Positions 1 through 10,149 are shown, numbered from the stretch's first letter. The stretch is DNA of 55,696 bases from an uncultured Gammaproteobacteria bacterium (GCA_937921935.1 CAKZWQ010000037.1:1-55696); one strand, 5' to 3'. Numbers and translations: made by a program. Notes: generated by a model from the sequence alone, not told the origin.

Positions 1-455
<455 letters not shown>

Positions 456-590
456 AAGTTTGAAGTTTGAGATCCCGAACTGCTAATTACCAAATGAATT
501 TAATAACGAGTATGTTCGGTCACTCGAGTCGGGCCATGGCAAGACACCATAGTCGACGCGAGCGCCCACACAAATTATCTGTTTCCTGAT

Positions 591-599
591 TGTTAAAGA
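591..599 (-). promoter_or_regulatory. rRNA leader boxA antitermination element
   Basis: The minus strand reads TCTTTAACA here, followed by ATCAGGAAAC. This is the conserved boxA-containing leader of gammaproteobacterial rRNA operons, bound by NusB-S10 to prevent early termination. Its place between the promoter (631-658) and the 16S start (455) fits. Confidence 0.75.
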
Positions 600-630
600 T
601 CGGGCCTACGTTTACCGCAGGCAGTCCACA

Positions 631-658
631 ATTATAAGCAAAAACCTGCCGCCAGCAA
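631..658 (-). promoter_or_regulatory. rRNA operon promoter (sigma-70 type)
   Basis: On the minus strand TTGCTG (653-658) and a perfect TATAAT (631-636) are separated by 16 bp, followed by a GC-rich stretch suited to growth-rate or stringent control. The predicted start is near 624, giving a leader of about 170 nt before 16S. The promoter begins only about 20 bp after the tyrS stop codon, so the rRNA operon follows tyrS on the same strand but has its own promoter. Confidence 0.7.
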
Positions 659-678
659 TACCCCAAGGCACTTTTTTT

Positions 679-1878
679 TCAGTTAATTCGCACCCGGGCA
701 AATCGCCGCTTGCCGACCTGCACAATATGGTCCGCCCCGGAGCCCAGGCTCAGGTCCCGGTCGGCTACCCGCTCCCCGTCAATGCGGACTGCGCCCTGGC
801 CAATCAGGCGGAAAGCTTCTGAGTTGCTGGTGACCAGACCCGCCGCCTTCAGGAGATTGGCAATCCCCAGGCCACCATCGGGGGCCTCCAGATCGAATTC
901 TTTCAGGTCATCCGGCACGCCGCCGCCCTGAAACTGGCGGACAAAGGCCTCCTGGGCATCGCGTGCCGCAGAATCCCCATGGAAGCGGCCTACCAGCTCC
1001 TGCGCCAGCTCAAACTTCACGTCCCGCGGGTTAGTCCCAGTCTTCACGCTGTCCTGCAGCAAAGCAATCTCGGCCTGAGGCCGAAAACTCAGGAGCTCGA
1101 AGTAGCGCCACATCAGCTCGTCGGATACCGACATGAGCTTGCCAAACATTTCCGCCGGCGCATCCGTAATCCCCACATAGTTATTGAGGGACTTTGACAT
1201 TTTATTGACGCCATCCAGGCCTTCCAGCAACGGCATGGTCAGCACCACCTGGGGCGGCTGGCCCCAGCTTTGCTGCAGCTGCCTGCCCACCAGCAAGTTG
1301 AATTTCTGATCCGTGCCGCCCAGCTCCACATCGGCCTTCAGCACCACCGAGTCATAGCCCTGCACCAGGGGGTAGAGAAACTCGTGGATCGCTATCGGCT
1401 TGCCTGCCCCATAGCGTTTACTGAAGTCATCACGCTCCAGCATCCGCGCGACCGTATGGCGACCCGCCAGCTGGATCAGGTCCGCTGCGGACATTTTGCC
1501 CATCCAGGTGGAATTGAAAACCACCTGGGTGCGCTCCGGATCCAGGATCTTGAATATCTGGGACTGGTAGGTCCGGGCGTTTTCGGCGACCTCGTCAGGG
1601 GTCAGGGCCGGGCGGGTGGCATTGCGGCCCGTGGGATCGCCAATCAGGCCGGTGAAGTCCCCAATGAGGAAAATCACCTCGTGGCCGAGCTGCTGGAACT
1701 GCCGAAGCTTATTAATGAGGACCGTGTGGCCCAGGTGCAGATCCGGCGCCGTGGGGTCGAAACCGGCCTTCACACGCAGGGTACGACCGCTGCTCAGGCG
1801 CTGCCTGAGCTCGTCCTCGACCAGAATTTCTTCTGCGCCGCGGCGGATTTCCGCCATTTGATCGGGCCCTGAACCCAT
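679..1878 (-). CDS. tyrS: Tyrosyl-tRNA synthetase
   Basis: Class I aminoacyl-tRNA synthetase that charges tRNA-Tyr in the cytoplasm. The 399-residue protein has the ATP-binding HLGH motif at 48-51, a tyrosine-pocket GGTDQKFN at 187-194, the KMSKS loop at 226-230 and a C-terminal S4-like RNA-binding domain from about 338 (ending in RRFARVRIN). Length and the LGGTDQKFN signature fit the bacterial TyrS type usual in gammaproteobacteria. The start at 1878 has AGAGG five bases upstream; Met8 (start 1857) is a possible alternative. It is divergent from the M23 peptidase gene across a 281-bp spacer and lies directly upstream of the rRNA promoter. Confidence 0.97.
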   Translation of the reverse strand: MGSGPDQMAEIRRGAEEILVEDELRQRLSSGRTLRVKAGFDPTAPDLHLGHTVLINKLRQFQQLGHEVIFLIGDFTGLIGDPTGRNATRPALTPDEVAENARTYQSQIFKILDPERTQVVFNSTWMGKMSAADLIQLAGRHTVARMLERDDFSKRYGAGKPIAIHEFLYPLVQGYDSVVLKADVELGGTDQKFNLLVGRQLQQSWGQPPQVVLTMPLLEGLDGVNKMSKSLNNYVGITDAPAEMFGKLMSVSDELMWRYFELLSFRPQAEIALLQDSVKTGTNPRDVKFELAQELVGRFHGDSAARDAQEAFVRQFQGGGVPDDLKEFDLEAPDGGLGIANLLKAAGLVTSNSEAFRLIGQGAVRIDGERVADRDLSLGSGADHIVQVGKRRFARVRIN

Positions 1879-1979
1879 GCCAGCCTCTTTAGCAGTCCCA
1901 TGCGGGGCGCCGAGAATATACGATCCGCCCGTTCAGGGGCAGCCGTCACACTCAAGCTGCAAGATTGCAGGTTTGGTTG

Positions 1980-2009
1980 TTGACCAACTATTCTGAATTT
2001 GCTGATAAT
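1980..2009 (+). promoter_or_regulatory. Candidate sigma-70 promoter for the M23 peptidase-anmK pair
   Basis: TTGACC (1980-1985) and GATAAT (2004-2009) are spaced by 18 bp; a TG just before the -10 adds an extended -10 feature. A start near 2016 would give a 5' leader of about 145 nt before the GTG at 2160. No terminator or riboswitch is recognisable in that leader. The tyrS promoter must lie in the same 1879-2159 spacer on the other strand, but I do not see a convincing one. Confidence 0.5.
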
Positions 2010-2159
2010 CCCAGTACTTATGACCAGTGGGCGGCATCGCCCAGGCAGACCTTTAGGATCTGCCGGGGAAAGGTCAGTTTTCAGAAACCTCAATCGAGGC
2101 CGGAATCCTAGCGAACCGGCCCATGGAGCGGCCGACAGCATGTCAGGGAGCGGGTTGTC

Positions 2160-3551
2160 GTGAGTAATCAGCGCCGGACTATTCCGGACTACAAGCCCAT
2201 GGGACCACCCAGGCCATCCGCGTCGCGTGTGCCTTGGTTCGTGGCCGGCGTGGGCATACCCCTTTTGGCCTTTGCCCTGATCGGGCCCCAGAAAGAGGCC
2301 GACCCTGAGCCTGAGCAAGCGGCGATAGCGATCGAAGAGCCAGCTGCCCAGGCTTCAGCAGAGCAGGCGAGCAGCCGTGCCCCCGCGGAGTCCGCCGCGC
2401 CGGCAATCGCTGCGGCCAAACTCCCGGTTGCTGAAAACCCGGCCGGCACCGACCTGGTAATGACCATTCGCCGCGGCGACAGTCTGGATCGACTTTTCTC
2501 TCGCAACGACCTCAGTCGAGCCGATCTGGCCGCCATCATGCAGACCGAGCTTGGCCGCAAGCACCTGCGGCTGGTGCGGCCTGGCGATGAAATTGCCGTT
2601 CGCCACGACGGCGAGCAGGTCTTGAGCCTGAGCAGAGACCTCAACCTCACCCAGGCGCTGCAGATTCAGCGGGCAGGTGACGACTTCAATGCCCAACTGA
2701 TAGATCGCGAACTGGAGCGGCGGATAGCCGGGGCCAGCGGAGAAATATCCTCCTCCCTGTTCCTCGCGGCGGCGGATGCCGGGATATCGGACCGGACCAT
2801 CATGAACCTGGCAGGCATCTTTGCCTGGGATGTGGACTTCGTGCTGGATATCCGCACCGGCGATGAGTTTCAGATTATTTATGACGAGCTTTGGCGCGAC
2901 GGTGAACGCCTGGGCGACGGTGAAATTCTCGCGGCAGAATTCATTAACCAGGGTCAGTCCTTCCGCGCCATCCGCTTTGAAGATCCCGAGGGACGAGTCG
3001 ACTACTACACGCCCGACGGTCTCAGTGTCCGGAAAGCTTTCGTGCGCGCGCCGCTGTCCTTCTCCCGTATTAGCTCAAACTTCAATCCCAAGCGACGCCA
3101 TCCGAAACTCAACACCATTCGTGCGCACAAAGGCGTAGATTACGCTGCCCCGACCGGCACCCCGGTCAAGGCCGCCGGTGACGGCAAGGTGATCCATCGC
3201 GGCGTAAAGGGCGGCTACGGGAAAACCGTCATCCTGCAACACGGTGGCAACATCACTACCCTGTATGCCCACATGTCCCGTTACGGCAATTTCCGCAATG
3301 GATCCCGCGTACGCCAGGGACAGATCATCGGCTACGTCGGCTCAACGGGGCTGGCCACCGGGCCACACCTGCACTATGAATACCGCAGCAACGGCGTGCA
3401 TCGTAATCCGCGGACAGTAAAGCTCCCGGAAGCAGACCCCATCAATCCGGAATACCTGCCTGAGTTTCGCGCCATCGCCAGCGATCTGCTGGAACAACTT
3501 GAGACTCGCCCCAGCCTGGCCGTTGCCCAGGTCGACGTGACCAAGATCTGA
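2160..3551 (+). CDS. M23 family peptidoglycan DD-metallopeptidase (MepM-like)
   Basis: Likely a periplasmic zinc endopeptidase that cuts peptide cross-links of peptidoglycan. Residues 24-42 form one membrane anchor near the N-terminus, followed by an Ala/Glu/Pro-rich linker, an OapA/LysM-like wall-binding region (about 97-150, RRGDSLDRLFSRNDLS), a middle domain, and a C-terminal LytM/M23 domain from about 318. The zinc and catalytic residues are intact: H323-x3-D327, H371, and the H403-x-H405 pair in GPHLHYE. The start is GTG with AGGGAG about ten bases upstream. It is followed 20 bp later by anmK. The trio tyrS/M23/anmK recurs in gammaproteobacteria, linking wall cutting with recovery of wall sugars. 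Confidence 0.93.
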   Translation: MSNQRRTIPDYKPMGPPRPSASRVPWFVAGVGIPLLAFALIGPQKEADPEPEQAAIAIEEPAAQASAEQASSRAPAESAAPAIAAAKLPVAENPAGTDLVMTIRRGDSLDRLFSRNDLSRADLAAIMQTELGRKHLRLVRPGDEIAVRHDGEQVLSLSRDLNLTQALQIQRAGDDFNAQLIDRELERRIAGASGEISSSLFLAAADAGISDRTIMNLAGIFAWDVDFVLDIRTGDEFQIIYDELWRDGERLGDGEILAAEFINQGQSFRAIRFEDPEGRVDYYTPDGLSVRKAFVRAPLSFSRISSNFNPKRRHPKLNTIRAHKGVDYAAPTGTPVKAAGDGKVIHRGVKGGYGKTVILQHGGNITTLYAHMSRYGNFRNGSRVRQGQIIGYVGSTGLATGPHLHYEYRSNGVHRNPRTVKLPEADPINPEYLPEFRAIASDLLEQLETRPSLAVAQVDVTKI

Positions 3552-3571
3552 CCCCTCACACCACCAGCGCC

Positions 3572-4690
3572 GTGCTGTACATCGGCCTGATCTCCGGCAC
3601 AAGCATGGACGGCATCGACGCGGTGCTGGTCCGCTTCGATAGCAGCACGCCCACAATGCTTGCATCACTGAGTCGTGCCTATCCGGCTGGACTGCGTGAA
3701 CAATTGCTGGCGGGTGCGGCGCGGCCCGAGCAGTTCACCCTGCATGACTTTGGCAGCACGCATGCCGTGCTGGCGCGCGAATTTTCTGCTGCTGTTGCAG
3801 ACCTCCTAAGCGAAGCTGCCTGCGGCGCTGATCAGGTCAGCGCCATCGGCAGTCACGGGCAAACAATTCTTCACGCGCCACTTAGCGAGCCGCCCTTCAC
3901 CCTGCAGCTGGGTGACCCGGGCGCGCTGGCCGCCCTGACGGGGATTCCCGTGGTGGCAGATTTTCGGAGCGCCGATATGGCCCTCGGTGGTCAAGGCGCC
4001 CCACTGATGCCAGCCTTTCACCAGTTTGCCTTTGGCAGCGCCGACGAAGACAGGGCCCTGGTGAATATCGGCGGCATTGCCAATCTGAGCCTGCTGCCCA
4101 CGCAAGGGCTCACCACCGGCTTCGATACCGGACCGGGTAACACGCTTCTCGATGACTGGCACCGCAGTCATCGCGACGGGGACTTTGACCCGGGTGGCGC
4201 CTGGTCTGCCAGCGGGCAGCCGCACGCCGGCCTGCTGGCCCGGCTCCTCGCCGACTCGTATTTCAATGCGCCGCCTCCCAAGAGCACGGGCACCGATTAC
4301 TTCAGTCGCGAATGGCTCGATAGCAACCTGGCAAATTTCAACTCGGCAATTCCCCCTGTTGATGTGCAGGCCACGCTGGCGGAACTGACCGCGGTCAGCA
4401 TTGCGAATGCCCTGACGGCGACAAACTTGCAGCCAGCCGCCCTGGCCGTGTGCGGCGGCGGCGCCCACAACCAGGATTTACTGAAACGCCTGCGGCAACA
4501 TTTGCCCACGTGGCGGGTTGTTACGACGGCAGATTGGGGCATCGGACCTGACTGGGTTGAGGCGGCCGGTTTCGCCTGGCTTGCGCACGAACGCCTGGCC
4601 GGCAACACCAGTAGTTTGCCAGCCGTCACGGGCGCACGGCTGGCTGTCAGCCAGGGCGGCCTTTACCTGCCGCCAACAAGATCATTATGA
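3572..4690 (+). CDS. anmK: Anhydro-N-acetylmuramic acid kinase
   Basis: Phosphorylates and opens 1,6-anhydro-MurNAc to MurNAc-6-phosphate in the cytoplasm, a step of peptidoglycan recycling. The 372-aa protein opens with the family signature GLISGTSMDGIDAV (5-18) and contains the ATPase-fold motifs NIGGIANLS (about 166-174) and GFDTGPGN. Length matches the family. The start is a GTG right after the stop of the M23 gene. Partner steps appear elsewhere in the window: AmpD at 23103 and an MltD-type transglycosylase at 52820, which produces anhydro-muropeptides. Confidence 0.96.
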   Translation: MLYIGLISGTSMDGIDAVLVRFDSSTPTMLASLSRAYPAGLREQLLAGAARPEQFTLHDFGSTHAVLAREFSAAVADLLSEAACGADQVSAIGSHGQTILHAPLSEPPFTLQLGDPGALAALTGIPVVADFRSADMALGGQGAPLMPAFHQFAFGSADEDRALVNIGGIANLSLLPTQGLTTGFDTGPGNTLLDDWHRSHRDGDFDPGGAWSASGQPHAGLLARLLADSYFNAPPPKSTGTDYFSREWLDSNLANFNSAIPPVDVQATLAELTAVSIANALTATNLQPAALAVCGGGAHNQDLLKRLRQHLPTWRVVTTADWGIGPDWVEAAGFAWLAHERLAGNTSSLPAVTGARLAVSQGGLYLPPTRSL

Positions 4691-4705
4691 CAAATGTGAC
4701 AGGCT

Positions 4706-4736
4706 AGACAGCCCGGTCTGTCTGCGCTGATATAGT
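4706..4736 (+). promoter_or_regulatory. Extended -10 promoter and palindrome before ppk1
   Basis: An extended -10 element TGATATAGT lies at 4728-4736, 24 bp before the TTG start of ppk1. Just upstream, AGACAG (4706-4711) and CTGTCT (4718-4723) form a perfect inverted repeat with a 6-nt spacer at the place where a -35 box or an operator would be. The arrangement suggests a regulated promoter for ppk1, with an activator or repressor bound to the palindrome. No known box such as PhoB is matched. Confidence 0.4.
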
Positions 4737-4760
4737 GAAAGGCTGCACAGGAAAGTAGCC

Positions 4761-6839
4761 TTGGACACGCCGAACCTCAAAATTCCCGACTACTACATCA
4801 ACCGCGAGCTCAGCGCGCTCGAGTTCAATCGGCGCGTGCTGAATCTGGCGATGGATGCACAGATACCCCTGCTCGAGCGTCTGAAGTTCCTGTGTATCGT
4901 CAGCACCAATCTGGATGAGTTTTTTGAAATCCGCGTCAGCGGATTAAAACAACGTCTGGAAATCGGCTCGGCGCCGGCTGGGCCGGATATGCTGACACCG
5001 CAGCAGGCACTGAACGATATCGGCGAAAGCGCCCACGGGCTCGTAGAACAGCAGTACCGGCTATTAAACGACGTCCTGATTCCGGAACTGGATGCAGAAG
5101 GTATCCGGTTCATCCGCCGCACTCGCTGGAATCGGGCGCAGCAACAGTGGCTGCGCACTTACTTCGAAAACGAAATTGAGCCGGTACTCAGCCCGGTTAC
5201 GCTGGACCCTGCCCGACCGTTTCCGCGGATCCTGAACAAGAGCCTGAACTTCATCGTCGGGCTGAGAGGTGTGCACGCCTTCGGCCGGCCATGCAATCGG
5301 GCTATCGTACAGGCACCTCGTTCGCTGCCACGACTCATTCGCCTGTCACCGGACCTGAAACAGACCGGGCCTAATGACTTCGTCTTCCTCTCATCGGTCA
5401 TTCATGCTTTTGTGGACGAGATGTTCACCGGGATGGAGATCACCGGCTGCTATCAATTTAGGGTTACGCGAAATAGTGATCTGTATGTCGACGACGAAGA
5501 GGTCGATGATCTGATGCGGGCCCTGGAAGGTGAACTCATTGCCAGTCGTTATGGCGCCGGCGTGCGGCTGGAGACCGCCCATAATTGTCCGCCCGACCTG
5601 ACGAACTTCCTGCTGGACATGTTCGACCTGGACAGCGAAGACCTCTATCAGGTCGACGGTCCGGTGAATCTCAATCGATTGATGGAAGTTTACCGACGCT
5701 GCGAGCGCCCGGATCTCAAAGACCCGCCTTTCATACCCAGCGTACCCAAAGACCTGATCGACAAAGAAAATATTTTTGCGGCTCTGAGCAACCACGATAT
5801 TGTTTTGCACCATCCCTTTGAATCCTTCGGGCCGGTGCTGGAATTTATTAGCCGGGCCGCCCAGGACTCCGCCGTGCTCGCGGTAAAAATTACGCTGTAT
5901 CGCACAGGCCCGGACTCCCCCATTGTTGATGCCCTGGTGACTGCAGCGCAGGCCGGGAAAGAAGTGACTGTCAGTGTCGAGCTGCGGGCCCGTTTCGACG
6001 AAGCCGCCAATATCAAACTGGCCAACCGCTTGCAGGCTGCCGGTGCCCACGTTGTATATGGTGTGCGCGGCTTCAAAACCCACTGCAAAATGGCCCTGGT
6101 CGTGCGCCGGGAGGCCGGCAAGCTAAGGCGCTATGTGCACCTGGGTACGGGCAACTATCATCCTGGCACTGCCAGACTCTATACCGACTATGGCCTGCTG
6201 ACGGCCGACCCGGATATCGGTGATGACGTCCACCAGATCTTTCTGCAACTCACCAGCATGATGCAGACTCCGCCGCTGCGGCGTGTCTCCCAGGCACCCT
6301 TCGGACTGCACGAAACCATCGTTGCGCTGATCGAACAGGAGATCAGCAATGTGGCTGCGGGCGGAATTGGCCACATCATTGCCAAGATCAATGCCCTGGT
6401 AGAGCCGGAAGTCATTCGCGCTCTGTACCGAGCCTCCAGTGCGGGCGTCATGGTGGATCTCATCGTGCGCGGAACTTGCTGTCTGCGGCCCGGCATTCCC
6501 GGGGTCTCGGAAAATATCCGCGTGCGGTCAATTATCGGTCGATTCCTCGAGCACTCACGGCTGTTCTATTTTCACGCCAATGGCGAGGCAAAGGTTTTCT
6601 GTTCCAGCGCTGACTGGATGGATCGGAACTTCTTCCGTCGGGTGGAAACCGCGTTCCCCATTGCTGATCCGGATATCAAGTCCCGGCTGCTGGCGGACCT
6701 GGACACCTACCTCAGCGATAACACCCATGCCTGGGAGTTACAGCCCGACGGCAGCTATGAACTGCTCCAGCCTGAGAAAGGCGACGCTGCTCTGTCCGCC
6801 CAGGCAAGGCTGTTAAGCGAGCTGGCCGAGCAGAGCTAG
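4761..6839 (+). CDS. ppk1: Polyphosphate kinase 1
   Basis: Reversibly polymerises the terminal phosphate of ATP into inorganic polyphosphate, at the inner membrane/cytoplasm. The 692-aa protein has the N domain starting INRELSALEFNRRVL, a head domain, and two phospholipase D-like C-terminal domains. The autophosphorylated histidine is probably H460 in YVHLGTGNY, and a second conserved histidine is H598 in LEHSR; the SSADWMDRN motif follows. The start is TTG preceded by AGGAAAG at good spacing. It meets ppx tail to tail with a 4-bp overlap of stop regions, putting synthesis and breakdown genes side by side on opposite strands. Confidence 0.97.
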   Translation: MDTPNLKIPDYYINRELSALEFNRRVLNLAMDAQIPLLERLKFLCIVSTNLDEFFEIRVSGLKQRLEIGSAPAGPDMLTPQQALNDIGESAHGLVEQQYRLLNDVLIPELDAEGIRFIRRTRWNRAQQQWLRTYFENEIEPVLSPVTLDPARPFPRILNKSLNFIVGLRGVHAFGRPCNRAIVQAPRSLPRLIRLSPDLKQTGPNDFVFLSSVIHAFVDEMFTGMEITGCYQFRVTRNSDLYVDDEEVDDLMRALEGELIASRYGAGVRLETAHNCPPDLTNFLLDMFDLDSEDLYQVDGPVNLNRLMEVYRRCERPDLKDPPFIPSVPKDLIDKENIFAALSNHDIVLHHPFESFGPVLEFISRAAQDSAVLAVKITLYRTGPDSPIVDALVTAAQAGKEVTVSVELRARFDEAANIKLANRLQAAGAHVVYGVRGFKTHCKMALVVRREAGKLRRYVHLGTGNYHPGTARLYTDYGLLTADPDIGDDVHQIFLQLTSMMQTPPLRRVSQAPFGLHETIVALIEQEISNVAAGGIGHIIAKINALVEPEVIRALYRASSAGVMVDLIVRGTCCLRPGIPGVSENIRVRSIIGRFLEHSRLFYFHANGEAKVFCSSADWMDRNFFRRVETAFPIADPDIKSRLLADLDTYLSDNTHAWELQPDGSYELLQPEKGDAALSAQARLLSELAEQS

Positions 6840-8377
6840 GCGAACTCCATACCAAAACCGGCAGCGTCCAGGAAACTGCGCTCTTGCTTTAAATCGGCAC
6901 GGGTCAGGGGATTTAGTTCTAGCCAGCCCTCGGGCATCTTCAGCGCCAGGGACTTCTTGCCAACCTTGACGGTTAAAGGCACAGCCGGGCCGGCAGCCCG
7001 GTTACGATTCAATAGCACCGCAAGTCGCAGCACAACCGCCAGCCTGGCAGCACGCAGACTGAGCTTGCCGGCCAAGGTCTCGAATTCACTGCCTGCGAAG
7101 GAACGCCGATGAGCCCCGACCAGCAGTGACAATAGCCTTTGCTCCTGCCTGGGGAAGCCCGGCATATCCGCATGCTCCAACAGATAGGCGCCGTGCCGCT
7201 GATAGTGAGAGTGGGCGATATCCAGACCGATCTCATGTAAGCGGGCGGCCCAACCCAGCACCAGGCGATCTGCAGGTGCGCTCAGGGCCCAGGGCTCAGC
7301 CACCTGGGCCAGCAAATCCAGGGCCGTTTTTTCAACGCGGCGCGCCTGTTCTGTATCAACGCCATAGCGGGCCATCATGGCGCGCACCGTCCTGAAGCGC
7401 GCATCCTCCTGACTCAGCCTGCCGAGCAAGTCGTAGAGAATGCCTTCACGCAAGGCGCCATCGGCGACCCGCAGATGCTCGGCCTCCAGCATGGCCATGA
7501 TCTCGGCGAGGATGCTGACCCCGCCTGCAAACACCGGTTTACGTTGCTCCGAAAGGCCGGGCAGGTCCAGGTGATCCACTTTGCCGGCATCAACCATTCG
7601 GGCAATCAGATCGTCCAGACCGGCGGGCGTAATAAAGCTTTCTTCGCCGTGCAGATTCCGTAACACCCGCTGGCAGGCGCGGATGGTGCCGGATGCCCCG
7701 GCGAAACGAACCACGGGAACGGCACCAAAACGGGGTTTGACGGGCTCCAGCTCCAGGCGAGCCGCCAGTCGCGCCCGCTCGAAGCGCCGCGCTGTCAGCT
7801 TGCCTGAACCGAAATGCGCGGCGCTGATCGCCACGCAGCCCAGGTAAAGGCTTTCCAATATCTCCGGTTCGTAACCCGTCCCGCGGATTAGTTCTGTGCT
7901 GCCGCCGCCGATGTCGACCACAATCTGCGGGCCTTCGACCAGAGGCATGCTGTGTGCCACGCCCAGGTAGATCAGGCGCGCCTCCTCGATCCCCGAAATG
8001 ATCTCTACCGGATGACCGAGACGCTCAGCAGCCTCATCGAGAAAGGCCTGGGGGTTACGTGCCTTGCGCAGGGTATTGGTACCCACCACACGAACCTGCC
8101 CGGCCCGCATTTCTCGCAGTCGTTCACCAAACCGGGACAGGCACGCCAGCGCGCGTTCCTGGCTCTTGGCTTTGAGTTGCTTGTCCTCATCCAGCCCCGC
8201 GGCCAGCCGGACCATCTCACGCAGACGGTCGATAACAGTAACCTGGCCATGGGAATACCTGGCTACCACCATGTGGAAACTATTGGAGCCCAGATCAACG
8301 GCGGCCAGAACACCGGTATCGCTCTGGTCGGAAGGCGAAGGCGCCCCGAGCGGCGCGGCCCGGGAGCCTGCCTGCAT
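6836..8377 (-). CDS. ppx: Exopolyphosphatase (Ppx/GppA family)
   Basis: Releases phosphate from polyphosphate ends and may also hydrolyse pppGpp. The 513-aa protein has the actin-like phosphatase signature AAVDLGSNSFHMVVARY near residue 26, the second loop VVDIGGGSTELI at about 152-163, and a C-terminal HD-like domain (ARLHEIGLDIAHSHYQRHG) typical of long Ppx proteins. The first ~20 residues are low-complexity. The start ATG shares one base with the stop of the upstream bactofilin gene (TAATG), which suggests translational coupling. Confidence 0.94.
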   Translation of the reverse strand: MQAGSRAAPLGAPSPSDQSDTGVLAAVDLGSNSFHMVVARYSHGQVTVIDRLREMVRLAAGLDEDKQLKAKSQERALACLSRFGERLREMRAGQVRVVGTNTLRKARNPQAFLDEAAERLGHPVEIISGIEEARLIYLGVAHSMPLVEGPQIVVDIGGGSTELIRGTGYEPEILESLYLGCVAISAAHFGSGKLTARRFERARLAARLELEPVKPRFGAVPVVRFAGASGTIRACQRVLRNLHGEESFITPAGLDDLIARMVDAGKVDHLDLPGLSEQRKPVFAGGVSILAEIMAMLEAEHLRVADGALREGILYDLLGRLSQEDARFRTVRAMMARYGVDTEQARRVEKTALDLLAQVAEPWALSAPADRLVLGWAARLHEIGLDIAHSHYQRHGAYLLEHADMPGFPRQEQRLLSLLVGAHRRSFAGSEFETLAGKLSLRAARLAVVLRLAVLLNRNRAAGPAVPLTVKVGKKSLALKMPEGWLELNPLTRADLKQERSFLDAAGFGMEFA

Positions 8378-8817
8378 TAACTCTCGTTCTTGACCATGAC
8401 CGTGGCCATGGGCTGAGTAGCATCCGTGCCAGGTTTTTCAGTGCGCGCCGACGCCGAAGCGCCGGCCTGATGAATCAACTGGCCGTTAATCTCGGCACCC
8501 GCGGCCATTTCAATTAACTCGTAGTGCAGGTTGCCGACGACCCGGGCAGTGGGCCCGAGCTGCACGCGTTCGGTGCAAAAAACATCCCCTTCGACCGTGC
8601 CGTTCAGCGCCATCCGGGGCACTTTCACACTGCCTTCCACCCGGCCGTCTTCACTGATACTCAGGAATGCTTCCGAATCGCGATCTGCCACGACGCCGCC
8701 ATGGACGATCCCGTCAATATGGCAACCGCCTTCAAAACGCAGATCCCCCTCAATCCGTGAGCCTTCACCCACCAGGGTCTGGATCACATCACTGCGTCGC
8801 TTTTTCTTCCCAAACAT
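8377..8817 (-). CDS. Bactofilin (polymer-forming cytoskeletal protein)
   Basis: A 146-aa bactofilin. These proteins form nucleotide-independent filaments at the inner face of the membrane and often recruit wall enzymes. The core is a right-handed beta-helix with the repeated glycine/valine pattern visible from about residue 17 to 110 (IEGDLRFEGGCHIDGIVHGG; VEGSVKVPRMALNGTVEGDV). The N-terminus MFGKKKRRSD is typical; the C-terminus is a disordered tail. RBS GGCGGGG precedes the ATG. It overlaps ppx by one base and lies 91 bp after a DUF6776 gene. An M23 peptidase, a usual bactofilin partner, is about 5 kb away but not in the operon. Confidence 0.92.
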   Translation of the reverse strand: MFGKKKRRSDVIQTLVGEGSRIEGDLRFEGGCHIDGIVHGGVVADRDSEAFLSISEDGRVEGSVKVPRMALNGTVEGDVFCTERVQLGPTARVVGNLHYELIEMAAGAEINGQLIHQAGASASARTEKPGTDATQPMATVMVKNES

Positions 8818-8908
8818 TTGCCCCGCCTCCCGAAATGGCGTTTCAGCTATAGCTCCAGTTTAGACCCTTGATCTGGCCATAAACCTGACCGGGTTCACAC
8901 CCCACTCC

Positions 8909-9613
8909 TCAGCCGCGCTGCAGCTTCCAGTCAAAGGAGGCTTCTACCGGCTCTACCCCCTTGCTCGAGGGCCGGATCCGGACCGTTACCGTCTCCGGCA
9001 GGAAATCAGCCGGCAACGCCAGGTCGGCCCCAAGATTCTGAAAATAACGGAAAGAAAAGTTCAGGGTCTTCGGCCCATCAACCCCCAGCTCATCAAGCCC
9101 CAGCACCTCACTCTGGCCATCCCGTTCGCCGGCAACAGCCACCTCTACCGTCCCTTTGATCCGGCGACCGTCGCGCAGTGCTTGAGCCAGCACCAGGCGC
9201 AAGCTGATGTTGTCCCCTGCAGCAGAGGGAAACAAGCCGAAATCCTGCACCCGCAGACCCGACTGCTGGTCACCAACGATGCCCTGGTAAAAAGCGATGT
9301 CTTCGTCCTGCTTCTGAATGCGCGACTGCAGGGCACTTAAGCGCTGTTCGACCTGTCGGTAAGCCTCAGCCTTTACCTTGCTGTCGGTCTCCAGCAACGC
9401 CACTCGTTCCTTAAGTTCATCATTGAGTTGCCGCGTCTGCGTCAATTCTCCCAACAATTCGGCCTCGCGCTCGAAAGCTGCCATGCGATTATGGCCGCCG
9501 CGAACCTGGCCGACCTCGAAAGCCGCCCAGGCCGCAGCCAGACCCAGCAGCACTGAGAACCCAGCCACAATTTTGCCCAGACGTGAAGTCGCCGCTTTAC
9601 GAGAGACCCTCAT
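8909..9613 (-). CDS. DUF6776 family membrane-anchored coiled-coil protein
   Basis: A 234-aa protein with one transmembrane segment (about 13-31, [20 protein letters not shown]), a long heptad-rich coiled coil (about 43-105) and a C-terminal beta-rich domain (about 110-232) likely in the periplasm. It resembles the DUF6776 proteins found beside bactofilin genes in gammaproteobacteria; the function is unknown. Its ATG overlaps the stop of rppH by four bases (ATGA), so the two are probably co-translated. Position upstream of the bactofilin suggests a membrane partner for the filament, which is inference only. Confidence 0.8.
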   Translation of the reverse strand: MRVSRKAATSRLGKIVAGFSVLLGLAAAWAAFEVGQVRGGHNRMAAFEREAELLGELTQTRQLNDELKERVALLETDSKVKAEAYRQVEQRLSALQSRIQKQDEDIAFYQGIVGDQQSGLRVQDFGLFPSAAGDNISLRLVLAQALRDGRRIKGTVEVAVAGERDGQSEVLGLDELGVDGPKTLNFSFRYFQNLGADLALPADFLPETVTVRIRPSSKGVEPVEASFDWKLQRG

Positions 9614-10149
9614 TCAGAGTGGCCCAGCCAACGGCTCGGCCACCAGGTCGGTTGCGGTGGCGCGCCGTCAGGAAACAAGGCAGGGGCTAACTCGTCCAGG
9701 GCCTGCACATAAACCGGCCGCTTGAAATAGATGACGTCTTTGACCGGCCGCCAGAAATCGACCCAGCGCCAGCGATCAAACTCGGGCAGGTCAGATGTGT
9801 CCAGCTGCACTTTGCTTTCGTCACCCACCAGCCGCAGCAGATACCAGCGCTGCTTCTGGCCGATGCAAAGAGGCTGACGATCGCGACGCACAAAACGTTT
9901 GGGCAGGCGGTAGTACAACCAGTCAGTCGTGCAAGCAAGGATCTCAACATCCGTGCGTTGCAAACCGATTTCCTCGTGCAATTCTCGATACATGGCCTCT
10001 TCCGGACTCTCGTCCAGTTGAATGCCGCCCTGCGGAAACTGCCATCCAGACTGACCAGCCCGGCCGCCGACCAGCACCGCTCGTGTTACATCGCTGAGAA
10101 TAATGCCAACGTTAGCCCGGAAACCCCGTGGGTCGATACAGTCACTCAT
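9610..10149 (-). CDS. rppH: RNA pyrophosphohydrolase (Nudix)
   Basis: Removes pyrophosphate from the 5' end of mRNAs, which triggers RNase E decay. Counting from the preferred start MSDCIDPRG, the protein is 179 aa with the Nudix box spanning residues 41-63 ([16 protein letters not shown] then LHEEIGL), keeping the REXXEE glutamates. The motifs GFRANVGII and WQFPQGG are characteristic of RppH. A possible start six codons upstream (10167) would add MKESQP; homologues begin at MSDC or MID. It heads a minus-strand group rppH-DUF6776-bactofilin-ppx, and is divergent from btuC. Confidence 0.95.
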   Translation of the reverse strand: MSDCIDPRGFRANVGIILSDVTRAVLVGGRAGQSGWQFPQGGIQLDESPEEAMYRELHEEIGLQRTDVEILACTTDWLYYRLPKRFVRRDRQPLCIGQKQRWYLLRLVGDESKVQLDTSDLPEFDRWRWVDFWRPVKDVIYFKRPVYVQALDELAPALFPDGAPPQPTWWPSRWLGHSE

